Notes: generated from the sequence alone by a model not told the origin. A stretch of 64,000 nucleotides of DNA from Streptomyces sp. SM11 (GCF_002910905.1 NZ_NEUE01000244.1:1-64000); one strand, 5' to 3'. Positions 37,419 to 46,639 are shown, numbered from the stretch's first letter. Made by a program: numbers and translations.

Positions 37419-39012
37419 GGGGGCCCTCCTCTTCCTTCATCGGTGCGGGGTGTCCGGTGGGTGTGGGTACGTCGGTGGGGGCGGGGCCCCGGGTGGTGGC
37501 CGGGGTGCCGACCGCGAGGGCCATCACCGCGTCCTGGGTGGCCTCGTCGGCGGGGAGCTCCCCGGCGATCCGGCCCTGGGCCATGACGAGCACCCGGTCG
37601 CTCATGCCGAGGACCTCCGGCAGATCGCTGGAGATCATCAGGACGGCGTGCCCGGAGGCGGTCAGCTCGTTGATGAGCTGGTAGATCTCGACCTTGGCGC
37701 CGACGTCGATGCCCCGGGTGGGTTCGTCGAGGATGAGCACCCGGGTGTCGGCCAGCAGCCACTTGCCGATGACGACCTTCTGCTGGTTGCCGCCGGAGAG
37801 CGTGCGGACATGCTGGCCGAGGCCGGACATGCGGACGCCGAGCTGCTGCGCGATACGGGCGGCGGCCGTGCGCTGTCCCTTGAGGTCCACGAGCCCGGAG
37901 CGGGTCGCGGACCTCAGGGTGACCAGGCCCAGGTTCTCCTGCACGGAGGCGTCCAGGACCAGGCCCTGGCCCTTGCGGTCCTCCGGTACGAGTCCGATCC
38001 CGGCGCCCATCGCGGCGGGGACGTCGTGCCGGGCGAGGCGCTCACCGCGTACGTCGACGGTACCGGCGTCGTAGGGGTCGGCGCCGAAGACCGCGCGCGC
38101 CACCTCCGTACGCCCGGCGCCGACGAGGCCCGCGAGGCCGACGACCTCGCCGGCGTGCACGTCGAAGCTGATGTCGTGGAAGACGCCGTTGCGGGTGAGT
38201 CCGCGCACCGACAGCAACGCGTCGCCGGTGTCCGGGCGTTCGCGCGGGTACTGCTGCTCGATACTGCGGCCGACCATGAGCTGGACGAGTTCGTCCTCGG
38301 GGGTCGACGCCGGCACCTGGTCGACGCTGCGGCCGTCGCGGAGGACGGTGACGCGGTCGCCGAGTGCGGCGATCTCCTCCAGGTGGTGGGTGATGAAGAC
38401 GATCCCGACGCCGTCCTCACGGAGCTGGCGGACGATCGCGAAGAGCTTGTCGACCTCCTCGGAGGTGAGTACGGCGGTCGGCTCGTCCATGATCAGGACG
38501 CGGGCCTCCAGGCTGAGCGCCTTGGCGATCTCCACCATCTGGAGCCGGGCGATACCCAGTTCACGGACCTTGGCCTCGGGGCGTACGTTGACGCCGACCC
38601 GGCGCAGCAGCTTCTCCGCGTCCTGGCGCATCCGACGGTGGTCGATGAGCCCGAAGCGTCGTGGCTGGCGGCCCAGGAAGATGTTCTCGGCGACGGTGAG
38701 GTCGGGTACGAGGTTGAACTCCTGGTAGATGGTGGCGATGCCGAGCCGTTCGGCGTCCTGCGCACCATCGATGCGGACCTCGCGGCCCTCGGCCAGGATG
38801 CGGCCGCGGTCGGGGCGGTAGGCGCCGGAGAGCATCTTGATGAGGGTGCTCTTGCCCGCGCCGTTCTCGCCGAGCAGGACATGGACCTCGCCTCTGCGGA
38901 GGTCGAAGTCGACGTTGTCGAGCGCCACCACGCCGGGGAAGGTCTTGCGCAGACCTTCGATGCGGAGCAACTCGTCCGGTGCGGTCGCCAGTTGCTTGTC
39001 CGGTGCGGTCAC
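37408..39012 (-). CDS. rbsA: Ribose ABC transporter ATP-binding protein
   Basis: The 534-residue protein has two tandem ATPase domains, as in RbsA/MglA. The first has Walker A GENGAGKSTL near residue 45 and Walker B VLIMDEPTAVL; the second half has GLVGAGRTEV in place of a canonical P-loop, plus LSGGNQQKV and VLILDEPTRGID. The degenerate second P-loop is normal for the family. The GTG at 39012 follows AGAGGAG and overlaps the regulator stop by 4 bp. Confidence 0.95.
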   Translation of the reverse strand: MTAPDKQLATAPDELLRIEGLRKTFPGVVALDNVDFDLRRGEVHVLLGENGAGKSTLIKMLSGAYRPDRGRILAEGREVRIDGAQDAERLGIATIYQEFNLVPDLTVAENIFLGRQPRRFGLIDHRRMRQDAEKLLRRVGVNVRPEAKVRELGIARLQMVEIAKALSLEARVLIMDEPTAVLTSEEVDKLFAIVRQLREDGVGIVFITHHLEEIAALGDRVTVLRDGRSVDQVPASTPEDELVQLMVGRSIEQQYPRERPDTGDALLSVRGLTRNGVFHDISFDVHAGEVVGLAGLVGAGRTEVARAVFGADPYDAGTVDVRGERLARHDVPAAMGAGIGLVPEDRKGQGLVLDASVQENLGLVTLRSATRSGLVDLKGQRTAAARIAQQLGVRMSGLGQHVRTLSGGNQQKVVIGKWLLADTRVLILDEPTRGIDVGAKVEIYQLINELTASGHAVLMISSDLPEVLGMSDRVLVMAQGRIAGELPADEATQDAVMALAVGTPATTRGPAPTDVPTPTGHPAPMKEEEGPRGH

Positions 39013-40025
39013 CGGTCGCTCCTCTGGTTCGATGCGGCCCCACCGCACGAGCGGCGTGCGACGAGGCGGGCGGGCAGGGTGACGGACTGCGGGGTCCGCC
39101 CTTCGATGCTGTCGGCCAGCGCGCGCACGGCGGCCCGCGCCAGCTCGGCGGTCGGCTGGGCGATGGCGGTGATCGGCGGATCGGTGTGGACGAACCACGG
39201 GATGTCGTCGAAGGCTGCGAGCGCGATGTCGTCGGGGACCCGCAGCCCCCGGGCACGGATCGCGTCCAGTGCGCCGAGCGCCATCAGGTTGTCGGCGGCG
39301 AACACGACCTCGGGCGGCTCGGGCAGGGCCAGGAAACTCTCGGTGGCCCTGCGGCCGCTGGCCGCCTGGAAGTCGCCCTGCCCGATATAGGCGTCGGGCA
39401 GGGCGAGCCCGAGCTCCCGCAGTGCGTCCCGGAAGGCCTCGACGCGCTCGTTGCCGGTGGTGGTGGCGGCGGGCCCGGCGATGATGGCGAGCCTTCGGTG
39501 ACCGAGTCCGTGCAGATGCGCGACGAGGTCCTTGACCGCGCCCGTACCGTCGGCACGGACCACGGGGACGTCGATGCCGGGGATCCAGCGGTCCACGAAG
39601 ACCATCGGCGTACCGCTCAGGGCGACGTCCCGCAGCACCGGGGAACCACCGTCGGCGGGCGACACCAGGAGCCCGTCGATCCTGCGGTCGATGAGCGTGC
39701 GGATGTGGTGGTCCTGGAGCTCGGGCCGCTCGTCGGCGTTGCCGATGATGACGCTGTAGCCGAGCGCGCGGGCCTCCTCCTCGACGAAGCGGGCCAGCTC
39801 GGTGAAGTACGGGTTCAGCACATCGCTGATGACCAGGCCGAGGGTGCGGGTCTGGGCCGTGCGCAGCGAGCGGGCCACCGCGTTGGGCCGGTAGCCGAGG
39901 GCCTCGACGGCGGCGAGGACGCGGGTACGCGCCTCTTCACTCACGGACGGATGGCTGTTCAGCACGCGCGAGACCGTCGCGACGGACACGCCCGCCTCGG
40001 CCGCGACATCCTTGATGCCCGCCAT
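39009..40025 (-). CDS. LacI-family transcriptional regulator of the ribose operon
   Basis: The 338-residue repressor has the classical LacI HTH and hinge (IKDVAAEAGVSVATVSRVL, then YRPNAVARSL) and a sugar-binding domain (TLGLVISDVLNPYFTELAR, AFDDIPW). It is the first gene of the ribose operon and is translationally coupled to rbsA (GTGA). Two operator-like palindromes lie 90-125 bp upstream, so it probably represses itself and the operon until ribose or ribose-5-phosphate appears. The effector is inferred from context. Confidence 0.92.
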   Translation of the reverse strand: MAGIKDVAAEAGVSVATVSRVLNSHPSVSEEARTRVLAAVEALGYRPNAVARSLRTAQTRTLGLVISDVLNPYFTELARFVEEEARALGYSVIIGNADERPELQDHHIRTLIDRRIDGLLVSPADGGSPVLRDVALSGTPMVFVDRWIPGIDVPVVRADGTGAVKDLVAHLHGLGHRRLAIIAGPAATTTGNERVEAFRDALRELGLALPDAYIGQGDFQAASGRRATESFLALPEPPEVVFAADNLMALGALDAIRARGLRVPDDIALAAFDDIPWFVHTDPPITAIAQPTAELARAAVRALADSIEGRTPQSVTLPARLVARRSCGGAASNQRSDR

Positions 40026-40114
40026 GTCCGGACCACCTCCTTGTGGTTTCCGTACGCCTCGAAACCGGGGGCCGACCGTGACGGACCGGTGACAGACCGG
40101 TGGCACGACGACCG

Positions 40115-40150
40115 TGGAATCGATTACACGGATGATTGGAATCGATTCCA
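40115..40150. promoter_or_regulatory. Two LacI-type operators, 22 bp apart
   Basis: TGGAATCGATTCCA (40137-40150) is a perfect 14-bp palindrome with the central CG typical of LacI/GalR operators. TGGAATCGATTACA (40115-40128) is a second copy with one changed base. Start-to-start spacing is 22 bp, about two helical turns, which favours cooperative binding on one face. They lie just upstream of the lacI-rbs operon. Confidence 0.88.
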
Positions 40151-40164
40151 CGACCGAAAGCAAG

Positions 40165-40206
40165 ACCCCCTCCCGCCTCCGAGACCGGATCGTGACGGGA
40201 GGGGGT
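40165..40206. terminator. 11-bp G/C hairpin beside the LacI operators
   Basis: ACCCCCTCCCG (40165-40175) pairs with CGGGAGGGGGT (40196-40206) around a 20-nt loop. It sits upstream of the ribose operon promoter region and probably stops read-through from the degraded region to the right. There is no T-tract. Confidence 0.5.
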
Positions 40207-40470
40207 GGCGGCTGCCGGAAACCCTCGTTCAGCCCCTGCCCTGATCCGGCCGGGCAACCACGGCCGACGCGATGCGGCGGAAGGCCGACCAGGGGTGGTG
40301 GCACGTGACAGCGGAGGTCCGCGGGCCGGAGTGCGTTCCGCCGAGCCGTCTCGCCCGGGTCGACGACGCACCGAGCGTCCACCTGGGCGGCCGCCTCCGG
40401 GTGCTCAGCGTGCCGATCGCCGGACTGTCCACGCGCACCCGGGCAGTGCCCCGAGGTACCGAACGGCCTC

Positions 40471-40688
40471 TCAGAACGCCGCCTCCGGGAGCTCCATCAA
40501 GGAGAGGTCGGCTCCCTCCACGATCAACCGCCGCGGAGGGACCAGCGGCAGGACGATACGGGCGAAGAACTTCGCCGCGGCGACCTTGCCCTGGCAGAAG
40601 GGCCGGTCCTTGGCCGAGGCGGCAGGCAACTTCCGCAGTGCCACTTCCGCCTGCCGCTGGAGCAGATACGCCCTGGCGAGCGCGGGTC
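40471..40688 (-). pseudogene. C-terminal fragment of an acyl-CoA dehydrogenase
   Basis: The minus strand reads AYLLQRQAEVALRKL, then GKVAAAKFFARIVLP and VEGADLSLMELPEAAF followed by a TGA at 40471. This is the C-terminal end of the large acyl-CoA dehydrogenases with a helical C-terminal domain. Only ~72 codons remain. At ~40688 the sequence changes into a SpoIIE-type fragment on the opposite strand. Confidence 0.75.
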
Positions 40689-41400
40689 ATCCGCCACCGC
40701 TGCTGGTGGACGCCGCGGGGTGCGCCACGCACGTCGACGTGCCGCCGGGCGCTCCGCTCGGGGCCGGCGTCATTCCGTACACCTCGGTCCGTCTGTCGGA
40801 GCCCGTCGGAAGCCGGCTCGTGCTCTACACCGACGGATTGTTCAAGACCCGCACGGATGATGTGGACACCCAGCTGGAGCGGCTGCGCGAGACCGTGTCG
40901 CGGATGGACCCCGCTCACCTGGGCACTCTGGTGACGTCCGGGGCGGGATCCGGCACCCGCTTCGACGAAGCCGTCATGCTGATGGCCACCAGCCGTTCCG
41001 CTTCCAGCGGGGGCGACGTCGTCGTCTGGGAGCTGCCGACCGACGCCACCGCCGCTTCCGCCGCCCGCCGGCTGGTCAGGGAGCAGCTCGACCGGTGGAA
41101 CCTGGCCGGGCTGGCCGACACCACCGAGCTCGTCGTCAGCGAGCTGGTCGGCAACGCTCTGCGTTACGGAGGCGGCCCCGGTCAGCTGCGGCTGCTGCGA
41201 CACGACCGGTGACGGTCGAAGTCACCGATACGGGAGCGGACCTCCCGCATATTCAGCCCCCGACCCTCAGCGACGAAGGCGGCCGGGGCCTGCAGCTCAT
41301 CAACATGCTGTGCCGACGCTGGGGTTCCTGCCGGACGCCCACCGGCAAACTGGTCTGGGCCGAACAGGACGTCACCACCTCTGCTTCCGCCCCCGACTGA
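40672..41400 (+). pseudogene. SpoIIE/PP2C phosphatase plus HATPase regulator, 5'-truncated and frameshifted
   Basis: The fragment opens inside a SpoIIE-type phosphatase domain (ALASAGHPPPLLVDAAG, RLVLYTDGLFKTR), then an HATPase domain (ELPTDATAASAARRLVREQL, VVSELVGNALRYGGG). At ~41211 the frame stops (RHDR-TGA); one base away it continues as VTVEVTDTGADLPH and GGRGLQLINMLCRRWGSC to a TGA at 41398-41400. Such fusions dephosphorylate anti-anti-sigma factors and phosphorylate partners. Sensor domains and the 5' half of the phosphatase are missing, so it is a remnant. Confidence 0.72.
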
Positions 41401-41622
41401 TCTGGACCAGTCCGCCGGATCGGCCCCGGAGCAGCGATGGCGGCCCACCCCGAAGGAAAGGTGGTCGCGCACGTTTGCCCGGTGCGGACAGAGCTGCTCC
41501 GGGTTCTCGAAGATCTCGGTGTCCGAGCCCGTGGACGCCGCCATCAGCAGCAGCGAAGCCCCCTTGGGCACATCCACATCGGACAGGGTCACGGGCCGGT
41601 CGGTGACCCGCCGCCAATTCGT
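41401..41622 (-). pseudogene. Cytochrome P450 C-terminal fragment
   Basis: The minus strand encodes TNWRRVTDRPVTLSDVDVPK, GASLLLMAASTGSDTEIFENP and a heme loop LSFGVGRHRCSGA, the region from the K'-helix to the heme cysteine of a bacterial P450. Downstream of the cysteine, sequence similarity ends; there is no I-helix upstream. A stretch just to the right on the same strand (CGFAEGSHEIVHRALTGSGG) reads protein-like but I cannot assign it. Confidence 0.65.
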
Positions 41623-41767
41623 GGGTGACCGGCGACGGTCCGCACGTAGCCGGTGAACCGGGTCGCCTTAAGGACGCCGCCCCCGCTGCCGGTGAGCGCC
41701 CTGTGCACGATCTCGTGGCTGCCCTCCGCGAACCCGCAGAGGGCCAGATCGCGTCCACCACAACAAC

Positions 41768-41808
41768 AAAGCCGGTCAAAGCGACAAAGTGTCGCTTTGA
41801 CCGGCTTT
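41768..41808. terminator. Perfect 19-bp hairpin with 3-nt loop
   Basis: AAAGCCGGTCAAAGCGACA (41768-41786) pairs perfectly with TGTCGCTTTGACCGGCTTT (41790-41808) around AAG. Such a long perfect stem with A on one flank and T on the other works as a bidirectional terminator. It could also be an end of a lost mobile element. It is the most AT-rich local structure in the gene graveyard. Confidence 0.65.
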
Positions 41809-41917
41809 ATTCGGTCGGTTGACCCTGGTGGCCAAACGACACAATGTCCTGGCCTGAGCTGATGAGCCCCGCCGGAAGTGATCGTTCCCAGTTCGGACAA
41901 GATCAGTTCCCAGGAGA

Positions 41918-41955
41918 TCGCCTCTGGTGACCCCTGTGGGTGTCACCAGAGGCGA
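41918..41955. terminator. Perfect 14-bp hairpin
   Basis: TCGCCTCTGGTGAC (41918-41931) pairs with GTCACCAGAGGCGA (41942-41955) around CCCTGTGGGT, whose own ends can also pair. It lies 110 bp from the 19-bp hairpin and 150 bp before the IS1380-type remnant. A terminator is the simplest reading; a recombination site is possible. Confidence 0.5.
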
Positions 41956-42104
41956 GCAGGCCGGTAGCATAGGCGGTCGCCCGGCAGGGGCGTGGCCCAG
42001 CGCGGATCTAGTCTCGCCGTTTCACTTGGATACGGCCGACCTTGGGGAGGAAACGCGAAAGTGCGTTCCTGACCTGGAACGATGAACCGTGCTGAGGGGC
42101 TCTG

Positions 42105-42511
42105 TCGGTCCACATCAGGCGTTCCTCACCGACATACTCCGGGGATGTATCGGCCCAGCAGCGCCTGGAGGTCCGCCACCGCGAGCATGCCACCGTCGAG
42201 GACCACATCCGATGCGGCACGACCACCGGCTTGGCCCGATTCCCCTCCCGCGACTTCGACATCGACACTGTCCGGCTCGAAATCAGCCTCGCGGCAATCG
42301 ACCTGCCGGCCTGGACCCGTGTCCTGCTGCTCGACGGCGAACTCGCCACTGCCGAGCCGAAGAAACTCCGCTACGGCTGCTGCACGCCGCCGCCCGCCTC
42401 ACCCACGGCGGTAGACGTCTGCGCATGCGGATACCAGCGACCTGGCCCTGGAGGAACGACCCGGCCACAGCCTTCCACCGCTTCGCCGCCCTGCCCCGAC
42501 TTGGCGGCTGA
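42105..42511 (+). mobile_element. IS1380-type transposase remnant (C-terminal part)
   Basis: The plus strand reads LEVRHREHATVEDHIRCG, TTGLARFPSRDF and ISLAAIDLPAWTRVLLLDG. After a one-base frameshift near 42375 it continues as LLHAAARLTHGGRRLRMRI and WPWRNDPATAFHRFAAL to a TGA. This is the C-terminal third of IS1380-family transposases, which often end this way in Streptomyces. The catalytic core is missing; the remnant is immobile. Confidence 0.78.
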
Positions 42512-42672
42512 CCGGCAGCCCCTCATCCACTCACGCCCCGAGAGACCTTGAAGAACCCGGCCACCGCGCCGGGATCCCTCCATGCTCGAACACCGAAAAC
42601 GCGTCAGCCACCCGACGGTTCCCCTCAGCAACGCCTCATCGCCCCAACCGAAACAGCGAGACTGAGAAGCGC

Positions 42673-43365
42673 TCACTGACCGCCGCACTGAAGTGCTGCC
42701 ACCCCCGCGATCGTGCTCTCGACGATGTAGTCGTAGTAGCGTCGGCGCTCGAGCCGTGCGGCCGCACCCCCGTCAAGAAACGGCTGCATGAACTGGTCGA
42801 GCATTGGGGCGATGTCGGGGATCTGAGCACCGGCGCGCTCGAACTCCGCCATCAGCGCGTGGTGATCGCGTGGACCATCGTCCTCGTGCATCAGCCTGTC
42901 GTCGCCCGTTGAGACGGTCATGAGTGCGTTGTTCAACATGGCCGCATAGGCGAAGCTCGCGTTCTCGGCGAAACCCGCCCCGACCAACTTCGCAATCCCG
43001 GCCTGGAGTATCGGAAGCACGGCCGGAAACGCCGGGCCGTGCATGAGCAGCCATTTCGCGGTACCTGGACACGAAGTCACGCGTGGGTAGATGTCCCCCA
43101 GCAGAACGCGGAACCACTCCTGCCATGCCAACTCCGAGGGCGGCACCGCCAGCCCTCCTGTGGTGCGCTCGGTGACACGGCGAGCAAGAAGATCCTTACC
43201 TCCTACGTGGTGGTACACGACCGGCGGTGTGACATCGAGATGACGCGCCAGATCACGGATGGACCACCCCCACAGGTGAGCCTCGCGTGTGAGTTGAACG
43301 GCACCATCGATGACGCGCTCCGGCGTCATGCCCACATGGAACGGGCTCGTCGAGGTCTCTGTCAT
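42673..43365 (-). CDS. TetR-family regulator of the first iron-regulated ABC module
   Basis: The 230-residue regulator has an N-terminal HTH (WSIRDLARHLDVTPPVVYHHV, residues ~33-53) and a C-terminal ligand domain (PGTAKWLLMHGPAFPAVLPI). It is clearly homologous to the TetR at 49.5-50.2 kb (same WQxWFRxLL and PILQAGI/PIMDRGI blocks). The ATG at 43365 follows GAGGAGG. It is divergent from the MFS/ABC operon and shares with it a 150-bp region that holds an iron box, so it likely controls that operon. The ligand is unknown; a siderophore is plausible. Confidence 0.9.
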   Translation of the reverse strand: MTETSTSPFHVGMTPERVIDGAVQLTREAHLWGWSIRDLARHLDVTPPVVYHHVGGKDLLARRVTERTTGGLAVPPSELAWQEWFRVLLGDIYPRVTSCPGTAKWLLMHGPAFPAVLPILQAGIAKLVGAGFAENASFAYAAMLNNALMTVSTGDDRLMHEDDGPRDHHALMAEFERAGAQIPDIAPMLDQFMQPFLDGGAAARLERRRYYDYIVESTIAGVAALQCGGQ

Positions 43366-43426
43366 GTGTGAGCCTCCTCAATCCTTCGTCACCCATTCTC
43401 ACCGACATCGACACCCCTTGACGGCG

Positions 43427-43446
43427 AAGTTAGGCATGCCTTACTT
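43427..43446. promoter_or_regulatory. Iron box (DmdR/IdeR-type) before the MFS-ABC operon
   Basis: AAGTTAGGCATGCCTTACTT is a near-perfect palindrome with the AGG/CCT arms of DtxR-family boxes in actinobacteria. It lies between divergent tetR and MFS genes, 69 bp before the MFS start, and overlaps the likely promoter. It implies repression by an iron-loaded DmdR/IdeR protein. Confidence 0.7.
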
Positions 43447-43514
43447 TGCTTCTGGCCCATTATTACAGCGTTAACATGGCCGCCCGCTCATCCACTGCCC
43501 GCGTAAGGGACACC

Positions 43515-44786
43515 ATGACCGCACATCACCCACCGGGGCCGACCGCCGCACCCGAAGCGGCTCAGAGGGAACCGCAGGTACCCTTGCTGCTCGGCGCGAT
43601 CTTCCTGGTCTTCCTCGGCCACATGAGTCTCAGTCCGATCATCGCTCCGCTGTCGCGCGAGGTCGGACTCGCCGAATGGCAGGTCGGGGCGACCGTCAGC
43701 ACAGCGGCACTGGCCGTGGTACTCACCAGCCAGTTCTGGGGCCGACGCTCACAGTCGCTCGGGCGCAAGCCGGTACTCGTCACCGCATTCGCGATCGCCA
43801 CCGCCGCGATGATCGGGTTCGCGATCGTGGCCTGGCTCGGCATGACGGGAGCGATCGCCGGAACCGCGCTCTTCGTCGCCTTTCTGCTGCTGCGCGGAGT
43901 TGTCTTCGGCGGCGCGATCGCCGCGGTGCCGCCGACCGCCCAGGCGTACATCGCCGACATCACAACCGACGAGAAGGCCCGCGTCAAAGGGATGGCCGGT
44001 GTCGGATCAGTGCAGGCCATGGCAATGGTCGGCGGTGCACTCGTCGGCGGCGCGCTCTCGACGTTCGGGTTGATCGTGCCGCTGATCGCGATTCCCGTGC
44101 TCATGGCAGCCGCGCTGTTTCTGCTCGCCACACGGCTGCGCCCCGAGTCACGACACGAGCTCATCCCCTCCCCGGCACACGTGAGCCCACTCGACTCCCG
44201 AGTGTGGCCCTTCCTGGTCGCCGGATTCGGAATGTACACCTCACTGGGCTTCATCCAGGTCATCATGGGATTCCTCATACAAGACCGACTTGACCTGGAA
44301 TCAGCACTGACCGGCGTCGTCACCGGCGGCACGCTCCTTGCCGCCGGCATCGGCCTCATCCTCGCTCAAGCGATCATCGTCCCGCGCGTGAACTGGACGC
44401 CACCGAGGCTGCTGTGTGCCGGGAGCACCACCGCCGTGTTCGGGTTCATCCTGCTGACCCCCGATCTCGGACTGGCACCGCTTGTCGCCGCGAACGTCCT
44501 CATCGGGATCGGGCTCGGGATTGCGACGCCCGGGTACACGGCAGGTCCGACCCTGCTGGTGAGGCGCGACGAGCAGGGCGCGCTGGCCGGTCTGGTCAGC
44601 GCCACCAACGGGCTCACCTTCGTCGTCGCCCCCATCGTCGGCACGGTGCTGTACGGCATGGCTCCTTCCCTGCCGGCCCTTGTGGGCGCGGTGATCATGG
44701 CGGCGGTTGCGCTGTTCACGTTCACCCACCCGAGGTTTCGCAGAGGATTCCGATCCCACCCCGAAGACATGAGACAGGCGCTATGA
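43515..44786 (+). CDS. MFS transporter, probable siderophore exporter
   Basis: The 423-residue protein has about 12 membrane helices and the MFS loop 2-3 signature GRRSQSLGRKPVL near residue 75. A cytoplasmic loop near residue 215 divides the halves. The ATG at 43515 follows AAGGGA. Its stop overlaps the next ABC gene as ATGA. Location behind an iron box and ahead of exporter-fold ABC transporters suggests siderophore export or recycling. Codon use in this operon is looser in third-position GC than in the flanks, hinting at acquisition from another actinobacterium. Confidence 0.85.
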   Translation: MTAHHPPGPTAAPEAAQREPQVPLLLGAIFLVFLGHMSLSPIIAPLSREVGLAEWQVGATVSTAALAVVLTSQFWGRRSQSLGRKPVLVTAFAIATAAMIGFAIVAWLGMTGAIAGTALFVAFLLLRGVVFGGAIAAVPPTAQAYIADITTDEKARVKGMAGVGSVQAMAMVGGALVGGALSTFGLIVPLIAIPVLMAAALFLLATRLRPESRHELIPSPAHVSPLDSRVWPFLVAGFGMYTSLGFIQVIMGFLIQDRLDLESALTGVVTGGTLLAAGIGLILAQAIIVPRVNWTPPRLLCAGSTTAVFGFILLTPDLGLAPLVAANVLIGIGLGIATPGYTAGPTLLVRRDEQGALAGLVSATNGLTFVVAPIVGTVLYGMAPSLPALVGAVIMAAVALFTFTHPRFRRGFRSHPEDMRQAL

Positions 44787-46639
44787 ACGACAGCGAGACA
44801 CTGCGACGGTTCGAGAAGACCGAACGGGTGAACGACGCTCAGACCGGCGCGGCCGACCTCACTCTGTGGCGCATCACCTCACCGGTCAACCGCGAGATCT
44901 ATACCGGCATGGCGGTCTCCTTCGTGAGCCTGGTGGCCTGGCTCGCAGCGACGGTGCTGTTCGTGCCGATCACCTACGAACTCATGTCGGGTTCTCGGTC
45001 GACGAGCCGGATCTGGACCTTGTTCGGCATCAGCGTGACGCTCGTCGCCCTGGCATTCGTCTGCCGAGTGCTGTCGTTCCGCATCTCTCATCTGGGCGCG
45101 TTCCGGCTGGAGCAGATCCTCCGTACAGAGATGGCTTCCCATCTGGCCAAGGTCCCCCTCGGATACGTGGTCAGCGCCGGATCCGGTGCCCTGAAGAAGG
45201 TCATCTTCGATGATGTTCGCGCACTCCACGGCTTTGTGGCCGACAGCACTCCGCTGTTCGCGAAGACGTTCGCCGCCCCTGTTCTCGGCACTGTCGTGAT
45301 GCTGGCCATCGATTGGCGCATGACGTTCGCTGCGCTGTCGGTGTTCCCGATCGCCCTGATCGGCTTGCTCTTCGCCTTCCGAGACTACGGGGAGGCCCGC
45401 GAGAGAGTCGATGCCGCCAACGAACGCATCAGCGTCGTCATCAACGAGTACGTCCAAGGCATGAGCGTCGTCCGAGCGTTCGATGATGGCTCGGGATCGT
45501 TCGATCGCTACAGAAGCGCCCTCGACGAGTCGACCGACGCGTTGCGGGAGTGGACCAGCAAGACCCAGACGGGTGCCTTCGTCGCGCGGACCTTGTTCGC
45601 GGCCCTGCCCTCGGTGCTCGTCGTGCTGCTCTTCGGGTTGCCGATGCACCAGAGCGGCTCCCTCGAGCTGCCGGTTCTGGTGGCCTTCCTCCTGCTGGGG
45701 CCGACGGTCAACGCGTCCATCGAGCCCATCATCTGGCTGCAGCACCACCTGATCAGCGCCGACGCCGCGGTCAAGCGGATCGGCCTGTTCCGCCGGGTGA
45801 AGCCGATCCCCGAGGTGGAAGCCGGCAGCGCCCCGCGCGACGGCTCTGTCGAGTTCCGCAATGTCACGTTCCGCTACGACGGACGAAACGACGAGGCGCT
45901 GTCCGACGTCAGCTTCAGACTGCCCGAAGGCACAGTGACAGCCCTGGTCGGCCCGTCGGGCGCGGGGAAGAGCACGGTGGCGCAACTGATCCCGCGGTTC
46001 TGGGACGTCACTTCGGGCAGTGTTCTCGTCGGCGGTGTCGATGTACGTGACATGACCGCAGACCAGCTCATGAGCACGGTCGGGTACGTGTTCCAATCGC
46101 CGTTCCTGCTCAACGACACGATTCGCGCCAACATCCGCCTCGGGCGGCCTGATGCCACCGACGCCGACGTCGAAGCTGCTGCCAGAGCGGCCCATATACA
46201 CGACTTCATCGTGAACCACCTTCCCAACGGCTACGACAGTGTCGTCGGGGAACGCGGCACAACCCTCTCGGGCGGGCAGCGACAGCGCGTCACGATAGCG
46301 CGAGCCATCCTCCAGGACCATCCGATCATCGTCCTCGACGAGGCCACAGCCTTCGCCGACCCCGACAATGAGGCCAGGATCCACCGGGCGCTGGCCGAGT
46401 TGGCCGTCAACAAGACCGTGATCCTCATCGCGCACCGCCTGTCCACGGTGCGCGATGCCGATCAGATCTTCGTGCTCGACCAGGGCCGCGTCAGCGAGCA
46501 GGGAACCCATGACCAGTTGGTCGCCGACTGCGGAGGCTACGCCCGATTGTGGGCGCACTTCACAGATGCCCAGGAGTGGGGGCTTCGGTCGAGCCCCTCC
46601 GACCCGGCCGAGGTCGAGCACACGGAGGTCTACCGGTGA
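44783..46639 (+). CDS. ABC transporter, exporter-fold half-transporter (IrtA/YbtP-like)
   Basis: The 618-residue half-transporter has six membrane helices (~45-330), then an ATPase with Walker A GPSGAGKSTVAQ near 393, signature LSGGQRQRV, Walker B IIVLDEATAFADPDNEA and switch IAHRLSTV. The LDEATAFADP form of Walker B is typical of the YbtP/IrtA-type proteins, which have an exporter fold but take up iron-siderophores in Yersinia and mycobacteria. It overlaps both neighbours by 4 bp and pairs with the next gene as a heterodimer. The direction of transport cannot be read from sequence. Confidence 0.88.
   Translation: MNDSETLRRFEKTERVNDAQTGAADLTLWRITSPVNREIYTGMAVSFVSLVAWLAATVLFVPITYELMSGSRSTSRIWTLFGISVTLVALAFVCRVLSFRISHLGAFRLEQILRTEMASHLAKVPLGYVVSAGSGALKKVIFDDVRALHGFVADSTPLFAKTFAAPVLGTVVMLAIDWRMTFAALSVFPIALIGLLFAFRDYGEARERVDAANERISVVINEYVQGMSVVRAFDDGSGSFDRYRSALDESTDALREWTSKTQTGAFVARTLFAALPSVLVVLLFGLPMHQSGSLELPVLVAFLLLGPTVNASIEPIIWLQHHLISADAAVKRIGLFRRVKPIPEVEAGSAPRDGSVEFRNVTFRYDGRNDEALSDVSFRLPEGTVTALVGPSGAGKSTVAQLIPRFWDVTSGSVLVGGVDVRDMTADQLMSTVGYVFQSPFLLNDTIRANIRLGRPDATDADVEAAARAAHIHDFIVNHLPNGYDSVVGERGTTLSGGQRQRVTIARAILQDHPIIVLDEATAFADPDNEARIHRALAELAVNKTVILIAHRLSTVRDADQIFVLDQGRVSEQGTHDQLVADCGGYARLWAHFTDAQEWGLRSSPSDPAEVEHTEVYR

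Noticed and set aside
34534..39390. Long plus-strand frames opposite the ribose operon
   Set aside because: The minus strand encodes canonical LacI-, RbsA-, RbsC/B- and RbsK-type proteins over the same span; the plus frames have no motif.
41620..41900. Minus frame with CGFAEGSHEIVHRALTGSGG near the P450 fragment
   Set aside because: Protein-like but interrupted by the 19-bp hairpin and not assignable; not reported as a gene.
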